From assembly GCF_003589595.1 (NCBI RefSeq), contig NW_020654748.1:62001-126000 (forward strand): a stretch of 64,000 bases of DNA, given 5' to 3'. A model generated the notes under the pieces. That model was given only the letters and a program-made list of their open reading frames with translations. It ran no database searches and was not told the DNA's origin. Shown here in pieces: positions 42,240 through 52,669 of this stretch; the stretch's first letter is position 1, and every line of letters begins with the position of its first letter. The position numbers and the translations under genes are program-made. The stretch is from Hyposmocoma kahamanoa (lineage: Eukaryota; Arthropoda; Insecta; Lepidoptera; Cosmopterigidae).

Positions 42240-43080
42240 GACAGACACAAAGGTTTCAAACTTAAAATTACCCTCTTTTTGCGCAATTTTTCCAAATGAC
42301 AAGGTTTATGATTAAAAAAGGCTTCATTTGACATGCAAAATACATAAAGAAGAATGGCGTTATTATTATTACTATTATGTTATTATTTGAACGTTTAATG
42401 TAGGGGTACTCTTTGTGTCTTTATAAATGTTATAAGGAACTAAATGTTTCATAATCGTATCTAGTTTAATTTCCTATTTATACGATCTTGAACTTAAGAA
42501 AAAAAGATCCTGAGTCCACTTTAGACCACTTTATGAAGCGAAGTTTTCTAAATTATATTGGTTCTGGTGTAGTTGTGTAGTTCTATGTATCTAGACATTG
42601 TTGTAATTTGCTTGACGGTCTTGCGCATTATTATCATTATTTTTATTCAGAATCTTACAGACGAGTTAAAAATACTTAGATACACGACTATCTGAATGAA
42701 TGTCTATGATAGCTTAGCCCATCCCTCAAACCATCAGACCATGTGCCAAAAATGTAAGAGACGTCATTGAATTTGAGGAAGACCAAATGAAAAAGTTTAA
42801 ATTTAAGAAATACAAAAACAGGTCATTCAAAAACTGACTGTACACATTTAAAACAAAAGTTGTCGCGGTATTATTATAGCGAAAAGAAAAAGAAAAGGGA
42901 AAGGAAGATTTTTATCGAATAAAAAATTATTTCCGACCAAAGCTATCAATGTCATGGACACTTTCACTTCTCCAAGTATTATTGGACCAATTTGTAACAA
43001 TTTATAGAAGCTCTTGCCTGAAATCGAACATAAATGGATTCATTAAGCCGAATTCATGTTTTATTTCATATACTTTTTAT
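42240..43080. other. No gene seen
   Basis: AT-rich sequence, nothing recognised. Confidence 0.35.
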
Positions 43081-43084
43081 CAAG

Positions 43085-43260
43085 TTACCGGACGAACAAG
43101 TACACCTAGTGGTAAGTGACACGGCTATTCATAACAGTTGCAGCACCGCGCACCGCTCAAACTTTAAATTGCGAAGATATAAGGTGCACTGCCACTGCAC
43201 CCGTCACCTTGGCATATAAAGTTCACAAGTCCCCTGTGTCTGTAGTTTCACCAGAATACT
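43085..43260 (-). repeat. Dispersed repeat B (3' half)
   Basis: The reverse complement holds 'actttatatgccaaggtgacgggtgcagtggcagtgcacc', 'tttaaagtttgagcgg', 'gcaactgttatgaatagccgtgtcacttaccactagg' and 'acttgttcgtccgg'. Confidence 0.65.
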
Positions 43261-43264
43261 ATAA

Positions 43265-44035
43265 AACTGAAATAACCCTATAATTCTCACACTACTGCGT
43301 CTTCTCCTTCACGTGCCATCTTCTTATCTAATCAGGGCGGCGATCAAAATGGATCCATCTGAACTTTGGAAACTGCAGCTCTGAATAATGATCGGGTGCT
43401 CCTATTGAACCACTGGCACAAATTTCTAAGCCAGGATATCCTCTTTCCTGCACTTCTCTTTCCTTGTACATCACTGCTTAGCGGCAGCAGTAGGTATGTA
43501 GGTGTCAGTACTTCCCTGGACGAGTGCTTTCACAAGCAGTTTTACTGTTGCTTTAGAATTTGAACGATTACTTTAACATATAAATACAATTTGACCTTAA
43601 CAGCCCAGTCAATTAACATTCTTGAAAAAAGAAAAATTACCTTCACACTGATTGACGTTCTTAATTAAACTACCGTTTATGGGGCGATTCCTTGAAAGGC
43701 GTTTCTTTATTTTTTAAATTAAAAACCGTACCGACTGATCGATTGACTTTTGGCATGCGTAAGAGTGAATTGAACGGTTGACATGTGATGTTAATTAGTT
43801 GGTGTTCTTGGAAGAAAGAAACTGTTTATTACGCAGTAAGTTGCGTAATGTGGAGACGTTCAAATGATACGGTTACACAAATTGAAATATTTATTCGCCA
43901 AAACAACACAGTTAATGTTAAACAATATCACCTACGTTGCTCTGATACCAAAATAAGTACGTAAAGCATTAGTATCATGGAAATCGGAATCAAAGAGTAC
44001 CACAAGCACCTAGACCCGAGACAATATAGAAAAGT
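43265..44035. other. No gene seen
   Basis: The frame 43366-43563 has no motif. Nothing else recognised. Confidence 0.35.
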
Positions 44036-44039
44036 CAGT

Positions 44040-44235
44040 TTTCTACGTTGACACGGCCGGGGATGGAACACGGGACTTCACAGATACAGAGGTGGCACCA
44101 TGAAAACCGATGTGCAAACCACTCGACCACCGGAGGTCGTCAAACATAAAAATATAAAATGATCTTATTGATTTCCCTGAGTCAATTGTAAACGTGAGAG
44201 AACGACTGCGTCTCAAATGTGAGCCTGTCACGTAG
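44040..44235 (-). repeat. tRNA-derived SINE, family 3
   Basis: The minus strand reads 'acctccggtggtcgagtggtttgcacatcggttttcatgg' (box A: TGGTCGAGTGG) and later 'cccgtgttccatccccggc' (box B-like). The same head is on the plus strand at 52121-52340. Confidence 0.65.
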
Positions 44236-44239
44236 ATTT

Positions 44240-44770
44240 ATGGGACAGGAGAGTTTCTGTCAAAAAAACTAAAACCTTTTTACAAAATCACGCAGAGTTA
44301 ATGAATTTATGGATCCTCGTGTCAACGAATGTTTGTTTAAAAAAAAATGTTTATTGTTGTTTATATAAAGGTAAGAAAAAACTACAAAATATTACGTAGT
44401 TTTTTCTTGTTCTTTCTTGTTTATTAATATTATGGTGGTAAAGCTATCATGATATTCAATAAAAATAACTATCGATATTATAGTTTATTTTCTTATTTAT
44501 GCCTGCTTAATTTAACTCATTACATTTTCTTGTAACTGATTTCGCCGTTTTCATAATCAACCTGTACGTCTGCTGGGCACAGGTCACCTGTAAGGAGAAG
44601 GTTCAAGTTTTATTTATTTAGAATTTCGGATTTAGTGCAATTAACAACTCTCTACCAATCAACTGAAGAGATGGGTTCAGAAAACTGGGTGCATGACATT
44701 ATAAACTATGATATTAATATATAACATTATAACACATGACTAACTATATTCATATAAACAATGCATCTGC
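44240..44770. other. No gene seen
   Basis: AT-rich. 'atcatgatattcaataaaaataac' at about 44447-44471 resembles the tail of SINE family A. Confidence 0.3.
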
Positions 44771-44774
44771 CATT

Positions 44775-44905
44775 TAACTGCCTCCGTGGCCGAACGGTTA
44801 CCATGCCAGACATCCCAGGTTCGATACCCGGGCCGGGAGAAATATTTGTATGGCCTACATTTATTTCTTTCCGAAGAGCTGGGCTATGTTAGATGTGTGC
44901 GTTAA
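44775..44905 (+). repeat. tRNA-derived SINE, family 2 (short)
   Basis: 'aactgcctccgtggccgaacggttaccatgcc' (box A TGGCCGAACGG) and 'caggttcgatacccggg' (box B), then 'ccgggagaaatatttgtatggcctacatttattt'. The body is internally deleted and ends 'gtgtgcgtt'. Confidence 0.8.
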
Positions 44906-44994
44906 ATAAATCTATATTAAATAATACACTATAAATAGATACTAATACTAGAACAATTTGATTCAGATGAACATTGGATATATTGGATAATAGC

Positions 44995-45085
44995 TTGAAG
45001 GATTATTCGGCGGTTTCTGAATTTGGGATGGAAGAGCGTTCCAGAATCATATTGCCTGAACAGTAAAAGAGTTTAAAACAGAACC
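44995..45085 (-). pseudogene. CR1/Jockey-like LINE extreme C-terminus
   Basis: The minus strand reads a block like VLNSFTVQAI-stop-FWNALPSQIQK, the same 'FTV.A....WNALP' ending as at 9660-9938. Confidence 0.55.
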
Positions 45086-45091
45086 AGGGGG

Positions 45092-45424
45092 AGTGATTCA
45101 CGTAATCAAACCGTTACGATATCGTAGCGATTTAGTCGTTGAACTGCTTTTTCGTATTCACGTGACAGTGAACAGCAACGAGTCCAATTTTAAAGTCGTT
45201 CGATACAAATGTCGTTAAAGCGAATTCTGGTATAAGAATCGAACTTAAATAGACTCTAAACGACAAGTTATACGCATTCTGCTAAAATTTTGACAGTTCT
45301 TTCAATAGACCTTCGACGACATCGACGACGATGACGACATCCAAGACATCGTTAATTAGTCGTTACGTTTCGACTACGAAACTTCAACAATATTTTGATT
45401 GATCGAATTTACGTGAATCGCACT
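45092..45424. mobile_element. MITE-like element with 'gattcacgtaa' inverted ends
   Basis: GATTCACGTAA at 45095-45105 is matched by TTACGTGAATC at 45409-45419, with further imperfect complementarity inward (cgtta/tcgtt-rich). Flanks are AGTG and CACT. About 330 bp, no ORF, and the interior is rich in CGTT/ACGA. The superfamily and target duplication are uncertain. Confidence 0.5.
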
Positions 45425-45430
45425 GCAACA

Positions 45431-45453
45431 CAGTGAGTAGTGAGTGAGTGAGT
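45431..45453. repeat. (GTGA)n microsatellite
   Basis: 'cagtgagtagtgagtgagtgagtg'. Confidence 0.75.
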
Positions 45454-45590
45454 GTTGTCTGAGACATTTTAAACGTTTAGGAGCACATGGATCTCGTTTT
45501 CAAAGATATATAAACCTTTAAGTGTTTTATTGAATGTCAGGGTGCTTAACCACCATGATATTATAATTTTTTTAAATTACTCCTTTTGTT

Positions 45591-45800
45591 TGTTATAATT
45601 ATTATTAATACAAAGATCGAAACTTAGAAAAAAATTCGATCAGGCCGTCTTCTAGCAAACAGTGTCAGACGTTATGCCAACTAAACCACGGGACGAACTA
45701 GCGAACATCACGAATTTTTCTATGTGCTTATTATCGGATCTTTGTATCTGGTTTTTAACGACTTTTTAGTTATAGCGCCATCTATGCGAAATATATGAAA
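45591..45800 (-). repeat. tRNA-derived SINE, family A
   Basis: The minus strand reads 'gtggtttagttggcataacgtctgacactgtttgctagaagacgg', then the body is deleted over box B, then 'gatcgaa', 'gatctttgtattaataat'. 'tatagcgccatctatgcgaaat' lies at the head side, as in the 37520 copy. Confidence 0.7.
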
Positions 45801-45819
45801 GTATTTCGTCATATGTAAA

Positions 45820-45890
45820 CCTTCTTCGACGTACAGGTATTTCTTAACCGTTAGTAAGAAATACTGCCAGTAAATATTACATATTTTAAT
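45820..45890 (+). repeat. Dispersed repeat E (degenerate)
   Basis: 'ccttcttcgacgtacaggtatttcttaaccgttagtaag...ctgccagtaaatattac'. Confidence 0.4.
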
Positions 45891-45904
45891 ACGGCTATAC
45901 TGCT

Positions 45905-46150
45905 AACGTTTGAAAGCTCCTTGTGTAAGAGTTCGTCCAGGGAAATACTGCCACCTCACCTATTCTTGCCGCCAAGCAGTTATGTGACCATTATTGCGTT
46001 CCAGTTTTGAAAGATAACGGTGCTGGTGAAATTACAGGCACATGGGACTTATCAACTTGTCTCAGGGTCACGGGCACAGCGGCAGTGCCCCTCAGATCCT
46101 TGCGTTTTAACGCTCTGAGTGGCACTGCATCTATTATGGACAAGCATATA
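45905..46150 (+). repeat. Dispersed repeat B (nearly full length)
   Basis: It holds the head 'gctccttgtgtaagagttcgtccagg', 'gccgccaagcagttatgtgaccattattgcgttcc', 'ggtgctggtgaaattacaggcacatgggactt', 'gcggcagtgcccctcagatcc' and 'gctctgagtggcactgcatc'. The minus frame 45991-46254 is its shadow. Confidence 0.7.
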
Positions 46151-46159
46151 ATTGGTATG

Positions 46160-46615
46160 ATAAAAAAATAAACATCACAAATGTACGTAAATCTGACAAG
46201 TAACCATTCTCTCACTGGGTTACCACCGCTTCTCACACTAAAACTTATTGTCAATATACCTTAATGAATAAGTAACTAAAACAAATAGGTACCAAACTTA
46301 CCGTGTTCTATGCAAATAGGTGACCAGTGGAAGGTCAAAGCGTGTTATTCAAATGGGTCGAGTAACCCATATTTCTTTACCTTTTCTCTTGTATTATTTT
46401 AATTCCCTCATAAATATGTAAACGCTTAGGTCTTGTATGACATTTTAACGTATCTGTATTTATTTATTTTTATTTAAGATTGTAAGGATTAGGAATGTAA
46501 TTTATATATTACGACTTTTCCTTTTATTGAGTTTTAGAGCTGATTATTCCATCAGTTACTACATCAGGTACACTATAATGTAATATATTAAAGTATAGCA
46601 TGTCTTTTTTTATGA
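46160..46615. other. No gene seen
   Basis: AT-rich sequence, nothing recognised. Confidence 0.35.
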
Positions 46616-46619
46616 TACA

Positions 46620-46745
46620 AATTGGCAGAATGAACAAATCGTATGTCTGGTGGTAAGCGACATGTCTGTTCACAACAGTTGCAGTGCCGCTTAAAGCTTT
46701 GTGTCGCATAGATCTGAGGGGAGCTGCCACTGTGCGCAATTTTAT
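46620..46745 (-). repeat. Dispersed repeat B (3' half)
   Basis: The reverse complement holds 'cacagtggcagctcccctcagatct', 'aaagctttaagcggcactgcaactgttgtgaacagacatgtcgcttaccacc' and 'gatttgttcattc'. Confidence 0.6.
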
Positions 46746-46749
46746 TTTT

Positions 46750-47015
46750 ATCACTTGGTTTTGAAACGAAACTTACTTTCCTGGAGGAACTCTTTGATAA
46801 GCTTTACTAAGGCTAAAATTTGATTTGACGTGGCGTGATGTAACGTGGCAGGCCACGTATATAATAATATATAATGCAGGAACATAAAAAAGCGCCATTT
46901 TTAACGACAATGATATATCGATGGGTTCTAGGTCTTATGCTTAATTTTATAATGATTAAATTGTTAGTTTGGCCCTTACATCTATGACCTATCGATATCA
47001 TTGGTTTGGATTTAT
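46750..47015. other. No gene seen
   Basis: 'gtaacgtggcaggccacgta' is a short palindrome at about 46841-46858. Nothing else recognised. Confidence 0.35.
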
Positions 47016-47019
47016 TTTT

Positions 47020-47430
47020 AACCGACTTCAAAAAAGGAGGAGGTTCTCAATTCGACAGTTTTTTTTTTTTTGTATATTACACGATAACTCCGGTATTTGT
47101 GAACCGATTTTCATGATTCTTTTTTTGTTAGAAAGAAAGTACCTCCATAATGGCCCCATTTAATTTTGAAGAAAATGATTCACCTCTAAGGATGGCTGTT
47201 CACGCATGAAGATTCATTTATATAAATAGCGCCTACATTTTATTATAAGGAGCAATTATTTTAATGGTTAATTTTGCTATTCTCCAATTCAAGGCGCTTT
47301 TCTCTCTGTGTCAAATCCCGTATAGTGGCGAACTAGGGGATGAATCCATGTTTGCGCACTTTCCGGTAACCGATTTCAATAAAACTTGGCAAATAGGTGT
47401 AATTCCTCGTACTTTTGAGGTCGGTTTTTT
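47020..47430 (+). mobile_element. Non-autonomous element with 'aaccgac' inverted ends
   Basis: It starts 'aaccgacttcaaaaaaggagg' and ends 'acttttgaggtcggttttt'; the ends are inverted copies. The internal blocks match 17944-18376 in the opposite orientation. The copy is 411 bp and has no coding potential; the frame 47264-47497 crosses its end. Typical of a MITE. Confidence 0.7.
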
Positions 47431-47493
47431 GGTACTCTGTACTGCGATTATTCTACATCTGTTTAGGTTACAGCTCCGGTACCTATTTGGAAA

Positions 47494-47679
47494 ATAGGGA
47501 GGGTCCGTGCGTGCACCCGAGGCAACTCACCCAAGGCACTAGTCTTCTGAGGACCGGATGAAGTCCGTGCAAACGAGCTGATCTGGGATCAGGACCTGAC
47601 TCTGTAGGTCTCCGTGCGGGCTTGCTCGCACAGGCTATAGTACCCTTCGCGTATAACCAAGAAGTTGATAGGGAGGGTC
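47494..47679. other. GC-rich insert flanked by 12-bp direct repeats
   Basis: ATAGGGAGGGTC occurs at 47494-47505 and 47668-47679 and encloses 162 bp that is markedly GC-richer than the flanks. The insert holds several small stems, for example GTGCG...CGCAC near 47612-47632 and GGAC...GTCC near 47553-47571. The direct repeats look like a target-site duplication of retroposition length. No box A/B, no A-tail and no known RNA was recognised. The minus strand has one frame with a single stop. Confidence 0.6.
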
Positions 47680-47684
47680 ACTAT

Positions 47685-47950
47685 AAAGAAAACTTATGTA
47701 TAAAAGAACTGTCCCGGTTACACATAGTGCTTACGACTTTTTCCTTTCTATTGAAGATATAAAGTTTTACCTAAAAGCAACCGCAATCTTGTAGGTGATT
47801 GACAAATCTAGTAATACGATAATGACATATTATTTACGGTCACTGAAACAGAGGACTGTTGACCTAATACCAGGAAGTTACCTGGAGTAGGGATGTCTTG
47901 AACAGTAAGACTTATTTAGGTCGACAATGTTAAAATAATACTACAATTTT
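47685..47950. other. No gene seen
   Basis: No motif recognised. Confidence 0.35.
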
Positions 47951-47954
47951 AGTT

Positions 47955-48215
47955 GCTGTAGAGTTCCTTGTGGAGAGTTCGTCCAGAAAAGTTCTGCCAC
48001 CATACCTGCTTCTGTACCTAAGCAGCCATGTTACGAGTATAATTACTGCGTTCGCGTTTTGAAAGGTACTAGTGAAACTACAGGCATGTGGGACTTGTCA
48101 AGTTTACGTCTCAGAGTAACGATCTCAATGTCAGTGCCCCTTGTTAGATTTAAAACACTTTGAAAATCAGTGTTATGGGTAGGCGTGATGCTTCCACTAA
48201 GCGCACAACATTTCG
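47955..48215 (+). repeat. Dispersed repeat B
   Basis: 'gagttccttgtggagagttcgtccagaaaagttctgccacc', 'ttactgcgttcgcgttttgaaaggtactagtgaaactacaggcatgtgggacttgtcaa', 'gttatgggtaggcgtg'. Diverged towards the 3' end. Confidence 0.65.
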
Positions 48216-48257
48216 TCGTGTTACATGATAATCATAAAAAAGTTATTTTTGATATAA

Positions 48258-48357
48258 GTGCGGAAAGTTAGTCATTATTCACGAGTCTCGAGGCATCTTG
48301 GCCCGAGCCAGAGGCGAGGGTCAAGACTCGAGACAAGTGAAAATGACAAATCCGCAC
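48258..48357. repeat. 100-bp imperfect hairpin element
   Basis: GTGCGG (48258-48263) pairs with the terminal CCGCAC (48352-48357). The next matched blocks are GTCATTATTCAC / GTGAAAATGAC, GTCTCGAG / CTCGAGAC, and in the centre CCCGAGCCAGAGGCGAGGG. The downstream 'gtgtatcaaacgacgttttttaatacatttgcg' is part of the same repeat as I know it from Lepidoptera. No ORF. Confidence 0.65.
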
Positions 48358-48434
48358 GTGTATCAAACGACGTTTTTTAATACATTTGCGAAAACTCTAC
48401 ATTGAAAGTAAAATAAAACAGTATTTTAAAAAAA

Positions 48435-49015
48435 ACCTCATTTTATTCCTTTGTTTGATAAAAATTCAGAGTACAATTTGAACAATTATTAAGAGTAACA
48501 CTGTACTTTGAGGTCTTTGCCGGCAAGTTCACAGTTTGACTCAAGCTGCTGTTAATTTCGCATGTTTCTTTAGTAGTCAATAACAAAATCAAATCGTAAA
48601 AAAGTTAGTAAAAAAGGCGGGAATGTAAACGATGAAAAAAATTAGTACTTTTTTTGGCCGACTTTTTTCAATATGGCAACTGTTGCCAATATTCAGCCAC
48701 ATTAAAATTACTATTTTAAATTACTTTATTTTCTACATAATCGCTACTAAGGAGCATTTACTTCATAGGTGTAAAAATGCGGTCTCTCCATAGATATAGT
48801 ATAGTAATGATGAATGACTTACGTCACAAAGCACATAAATATGAAATAAATATACAATCTCTTTAGTTCTATGTTTAAGACTTAAAACAACAGTAAATTT
48901 AAAAAAAACTGGAAAAGTAAAAAGCACTAGTGCGAGAAATCCAACTTTCTGCACGATTTGTAGTGCGAAAAATACCACGTTTTGAGCAACTGTATTAAAA
49001 AATATATATCAGAAC
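48435..49015. other. No gene seen
   Basis: 'gtactttttttggccgacttttttcaatatggcaactgttgcc' at about 48644-48688 may belong to the hairpin element. The minus frames 48763-48978 and 48927-49211 have no motif. Confidence 0.3.
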
Positions 49016-49019
49016 TACC

Positions 49020-49090
49020 ATTATACAATACAATACAATATGCTTTATTTCTCTCAATAAGGTTATAGTTATAGTGTATGAATACATTAA
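49020..49090 (-). repeat. LINE 3' tail
   Basis: 'atacaatacaatacaatatgctttatttctctc' is a short (ATACA)n plus 'tgctttatt', the usual end of minus-oriented LINEs in Lepidoptera. Confidence 0.45.
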
Positions 49091-49114
49091 GAATAAAATT
49101 ATTAATACATGTGT

Positions 49115-49140
49115 CAGTGCGTGCGTGCGTGCGTGCGTAT
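49115..49140. repeat. (GTGC)n microsatellite
   Basis: 'cagtgcgtgcgtgcgtgcgtgcgtat'. Confidence 0.85.
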
Positions 49141-49149
49141 GTTTCAGTC

Positions 49150-50015
49150 GACTCGTAGTCGAGAGTGGTCAGCCAATAAGTAATAACTTTATTACATTCC
49201 GCTCTGCACAATGGGTGAATATTAAGGATTTTGTTTAATTTATTATATACATATCCTCCCAGAAAATAAAAATGACGTTGGGCTAAGCTAGTGGATTATC
49301 ACTCATAAAATTACAAATTAACTTAAATAGCGGCACAAACAAAATTTGTATTTACATAATTAAAAATCGTATCGTCTGCGTCACGTGACAACAAAAATTC
49401 TTAATACAAATATACTCTTCATTAATAACGATGAGGCCGTATAATTTTTATATTATACGACTTTATGTTTGTAATTCGTAAGATTATATTATTTCAATAT
49501 ACGTATTTGAACTTTAAGCACCTTTATGTCTGTATTAAATAGGATTATTCGTTTTACAGTGACCTTAATATGAGTGTCGGTGCGACTTAATACCTGTTCT
49601 ACATGAACAAAAATTTCTTTTGGAATCTACTTAATTTTTTAATCATTGTGTTTTTTAGGTAGTAGAACCAGTGTTGGCAGGGCTCTTGAGTTGAAAATTA
49701 CGTTTTGTTACCTGAAAAGTTACATTTTCGCTACAAAATGTACATTTTCGTTTTTTAAAATAAAAATTTTAAGTGTAAACAATACTAAATCTTAAAAAAA
49801 AAAAAATAGGTACGTTGAAGAACAATAAAGTTTTAACAAGCAAGTAGTTGATTGATTTCATTTTATTTGTGCCATCTTTGAGTCGCGTTCTTATCTAATT
49901 GGGGTGTGTTCGTAAACTATTAAGGATTTACAGTAACAAATATGGTAGAATTAAAAAAAATATATCATCCTTCACAAAAGTCATGATAAGTGCCTAAAAG
50001 ACAAAAGTTACTTAC
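49150..50015. other. No gene seen
   Basis: AT-rich. 'gttaccTgaaaagttacattttcgctacaaaatgtacattttcg' near 49706-49751 is a small internal repetition of 'acattttcg'. Confidence 0.35.
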
Positions 50016-50017
50016 AT

Positions 50018-50185
50018 TAACTGCCTCCGTGGCCGAACGGCTACCATTCTGGACTGCCACGCAGAGGTCTCGGGTTCGATTTCCGGGCCGGAAGAAATAT
50101 TTGTATGGCCTACATCTATTTATCTCGTGAGTTTGTATGTAATTTGTGGTTGTGATATAGGGCGTTGAGTGAGTACGTTAAAAAA
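50018..50185 (+). repeat. tRNA-derived SINE, family 2
   Basis: 'aactgcctccgtggccgaacggctaccattctggactgccacgcagaggtctcgggttcgatttccgggccgg' has clean box A and box B (GGTTCGATTTCC). The body is '...gaaatatttgtatggcctacatctattt...gtaatttgtggttgtgata'. Confidence 0.85.
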
Positions 50186-50189
50186 AATG

Positions 50190-51155
50190 ATGTAGTGTGT
50201 TATACCACTAAACAGTTGACTGCATTTAATATGACGCGAGAGGGTGAAATGTTACGAAAAATTTAAGAAATATCATCATCTGGCAACACTGGATAGAACT
50301 ATAGAAGAAGCTTGTTTGGTTTACTCAAAAAAAAAATCATATTGTAGATAGAACCATGGTCATGGTATGGGTGAGGAGAGTGGCATTTTCGTGTGGTTTT
50401 GTTCAATGTACAACTTACAATTCTTCGTAAGTTTTCTTTATTGATGATACAGATACAAAAGTATTCATTAAATTTTCAAACATCGATTGGATTATCAAAA
50501 GCAGTACCTTTTTGTCATCCTTGGCATTATTCATTACGATCACGCATCTCATTCCCGTCGCCGATGTAGAATAATTCGAAGAGAAACACGCCTTTCTTCA
50601 ATTAATTTAAGATTTATTAGCACGCAGCAATTACACGGTTTCGAGAACGATGACAGAGAGAAAGCGAGAGGGCGCTAGTGAGACAGAAAATGTAATTTAG
50701 GGTGCGCTCCCATACGTAGAGTAAAAAATGCAGATTGAGTTGAATTAGAACAAACTATATTTACTTTATTTGTTGCGCAGGTTCAAATTTAAAATATTTG
50801 TATTTCAAACATTGACTTACAAATAAATGGACGACGGGTCTAATACAAAAACCACGAAAAAAATGTCCCAAGTCAACCTATTTAAGCGTAGTGACATGTA
50901 AAGGAATATGAAAAAGCTAAAACGTTGAATTTAAATTGTAATGTCATCGCAGTACTGTCTAATTTTGCTTGCTTCGCTGTCAGTCGAACAAACGAAGACT
51001 AAAGCGTGAATGACGCTCAACGATTTTAACGCCCTATAAGTTCGGACACTTTTTAGCGCGGACCCGACGTCCATATAATTGTAAGTCAATGATTTCAAAC
51101 GTATTTTCGATTCAATACATCATCACCTTCTTTAGGCTGCTAACAGATTGGCTGC
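50190..51155. other. No gene seen
   Basis: The frame 50487-50678 is arginine-rich but has no domain. No repeats recognised. Confidence 0.35.
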
Positions 51156-51163
51156 TTGTTTTC

Positions 51164-51245
51164 GGTTAATGCGTGAAGTCATAACCAACTTCATGCGGCC
51201 AAGACCACGACCGCATGAAGTTGATATCGATTTCATGCATTAACT
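51164..51245. repeat. Hairpin with 'gcatgaagt' motifs
   Basis: CAACTTCATGCGG (51186-51198) and CCGCATGAAGTTG (51211-51223) pair perfectly around a 12-nt loop. An imperfect outer pairing (GGTTAATGCGTGAAGTC with the complement of GATTTCATGCATTAACT) extends the arms to 35 bp. A further 'gcatgaagtcgga' follows at about 51266. Probably a small MITE. Confidence 0.7.
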
Positions 51246-51249
51246 GCAC

Positions 51250-52115
51250 GCAGTCGATCTCGGCTGCATGAAGTCGGATACGGATGAAATGTTCTCAAAC
51301 CGTTATATTTATGTTATTTAAAAATTGTTATTTAATCGGGATTGTCGTTAACTATGTTTGTTGAATATCTATTCAGTAGTTTAAGTATCATCAGCTCTTT
51401 TCCCAATTAGTATAGTGGTCTCAGTCATAAAATGAATATTTGTTTTATTTTCAATCATTCGATTGACTTAAACTTTGTTGAATTCCGGTATACAAGTCTC
51501 TAGTAGAATCCTAGATCTGATCTTAAACTATAGCTTATAATATGGATTAGCCTTCACTTTGTCCTCATATTTGGCAATCAGCGGTCAAAATATCTTTTCT
51601 TAGACCTCTGCTAAACATCCTTCGTTAAAAAAAAATAATAAAAACGAGGCCTTTAAATTCGCCGCAATATTCACCTCGAAAACACAATCAAAAGATGCCG
51701 CATTGGTTTGAAATATCGACAGTCATTTGTTGGGATGTTGTCACTTGCCTCTGTGTCCGTTGAAAAAACATCAAAGGCCTTCATAATCATTAGTTTATGA
51801 TGCTATTGTGTGGTCTAGTTTTATTTTTTGGGTAACTAGCGGCGAGTTTGTCGTGGGCGGGTGTACCCTACCCTGTTATTTTTTTTATTTCAAACTGAAT
51901 TTGCTCCTTAGTTATATTAAATAGGCACTTAAGGTCTGAATATTTATCTTATTCGCTTATCGTGTTTTGAATGAACAAGTTCAAACTTCAGTTCTCTTTT
52001 GAAACTCTTGAAATAAAAATTTCATATTATACATATTTTTGAAATGTATTCTTCTCTTCTTGTATTTATTAGTAGAAGTTTAGTACGTAGCTTTGAGAAA
52101 ATAATTGTTTCATTA
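51250..52115. other. No gene seen
   Basis: AT-rich sequence, nothing recognised. Confidence 0.35.
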
Positions 52116-52120
52116 ATTAT

Positions 52121-52340
52121 TTTGACCACTTCCGTGGTCGAGTGGCTTAAACACCGGTTTTCATGGAGTCGCCATCTCTTAGATCCCGGGTTTGATTTCC
52201 AGCCAGGTCAATGTAACAAAACTAACTTTCCTACATTGTCTCGTGACTGGATGTTTGTGGTGTCGTCGTTGTTTCCGATTTCCATAACACAAGTACTTTA
52301 AGTACTTACTTTCGGAGATCAGAGCAACGCATGTGATATT
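52121..52340 (+). repeat. tRNA-derived SINE, family 3
   Basis: 'cttccgtggtcgagtggcttaaacaccggttttcatgg' contains box A (TGGTCGAGTGGC), and 'tcccgggtttgatttcc' contains box B. The body '...gccaggtcaatgtaacaaaac...ctggatgtttgtggtgtcg' is noncoding. The overlapping frames 52044-52301 and 52179-52433 are shadows. Confidence 0.75.
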
Positions 52341-52344
52341 GTCA

Positions 52345-52550
52345 AAGTACTTTCTTTCATAACCTATATAGAACAAAAAAATAATATAGACTTTTTGTTT
52401 ACAATGTTTACATGGTTTGTCATTTATCTCCACTTAATCAATAAGCTCCAAAGCCTTCATAAATTCGAAACCAAAATTTAAGACAATGAGTTTCAAACAA
52501 TTACCGTCCTACATCTTAACTCATTAATACATTAAACATACATTAACTCA
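52345..52550. other. No gene seen
   Basis: Nothing recognised. Confidence 0.35.
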
Positions 52551-52554
52551 CGAT

Positions 52555-52665
52555 CCATTTGGGACAAAGGCTCGTATTTGCTAACCCTCTGGTCCTACGT
52601 AAACATTGCGTAGAAAATAGGATATAAACACGTACCCTGCGGAAGCCCTACTAACAAATATAATA
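52555..52665 (-). pseudogene. LINE RT fragment (GLPQG block)
   Basis: The minus strand encodes LVGLPQGTCLYPIFYAMFT, then a stop, then DQRVSKYEPLSQ. 'GLPQGS.LSP.LF..Y..D' is RT motif 4 of Jockey-group LINEs. About 35 codons remain. Confidence 0.6.
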
Positions 52666-52669
52666 GGTA

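Noticed and set aside
47520..47600. Hammerhead-like ribozyme ('ctgaggac...gtcc...caaac')
   Set aside because: The required CUGANGA and GAAA cores are not both present in the right order around a stem.
49115..49140. CRISPR-like or telomeric repeat
   Set aside because: It is a simple (GTGC)n run; no spaced repeats and no TTAGG telomere units were found in the window.
50018..50095. Possible true tRNA gene
   Set aside because: Box A and box B are good but no acceptor stem pairs, and the sequence continues into a shared repeat body; it is a SINE.
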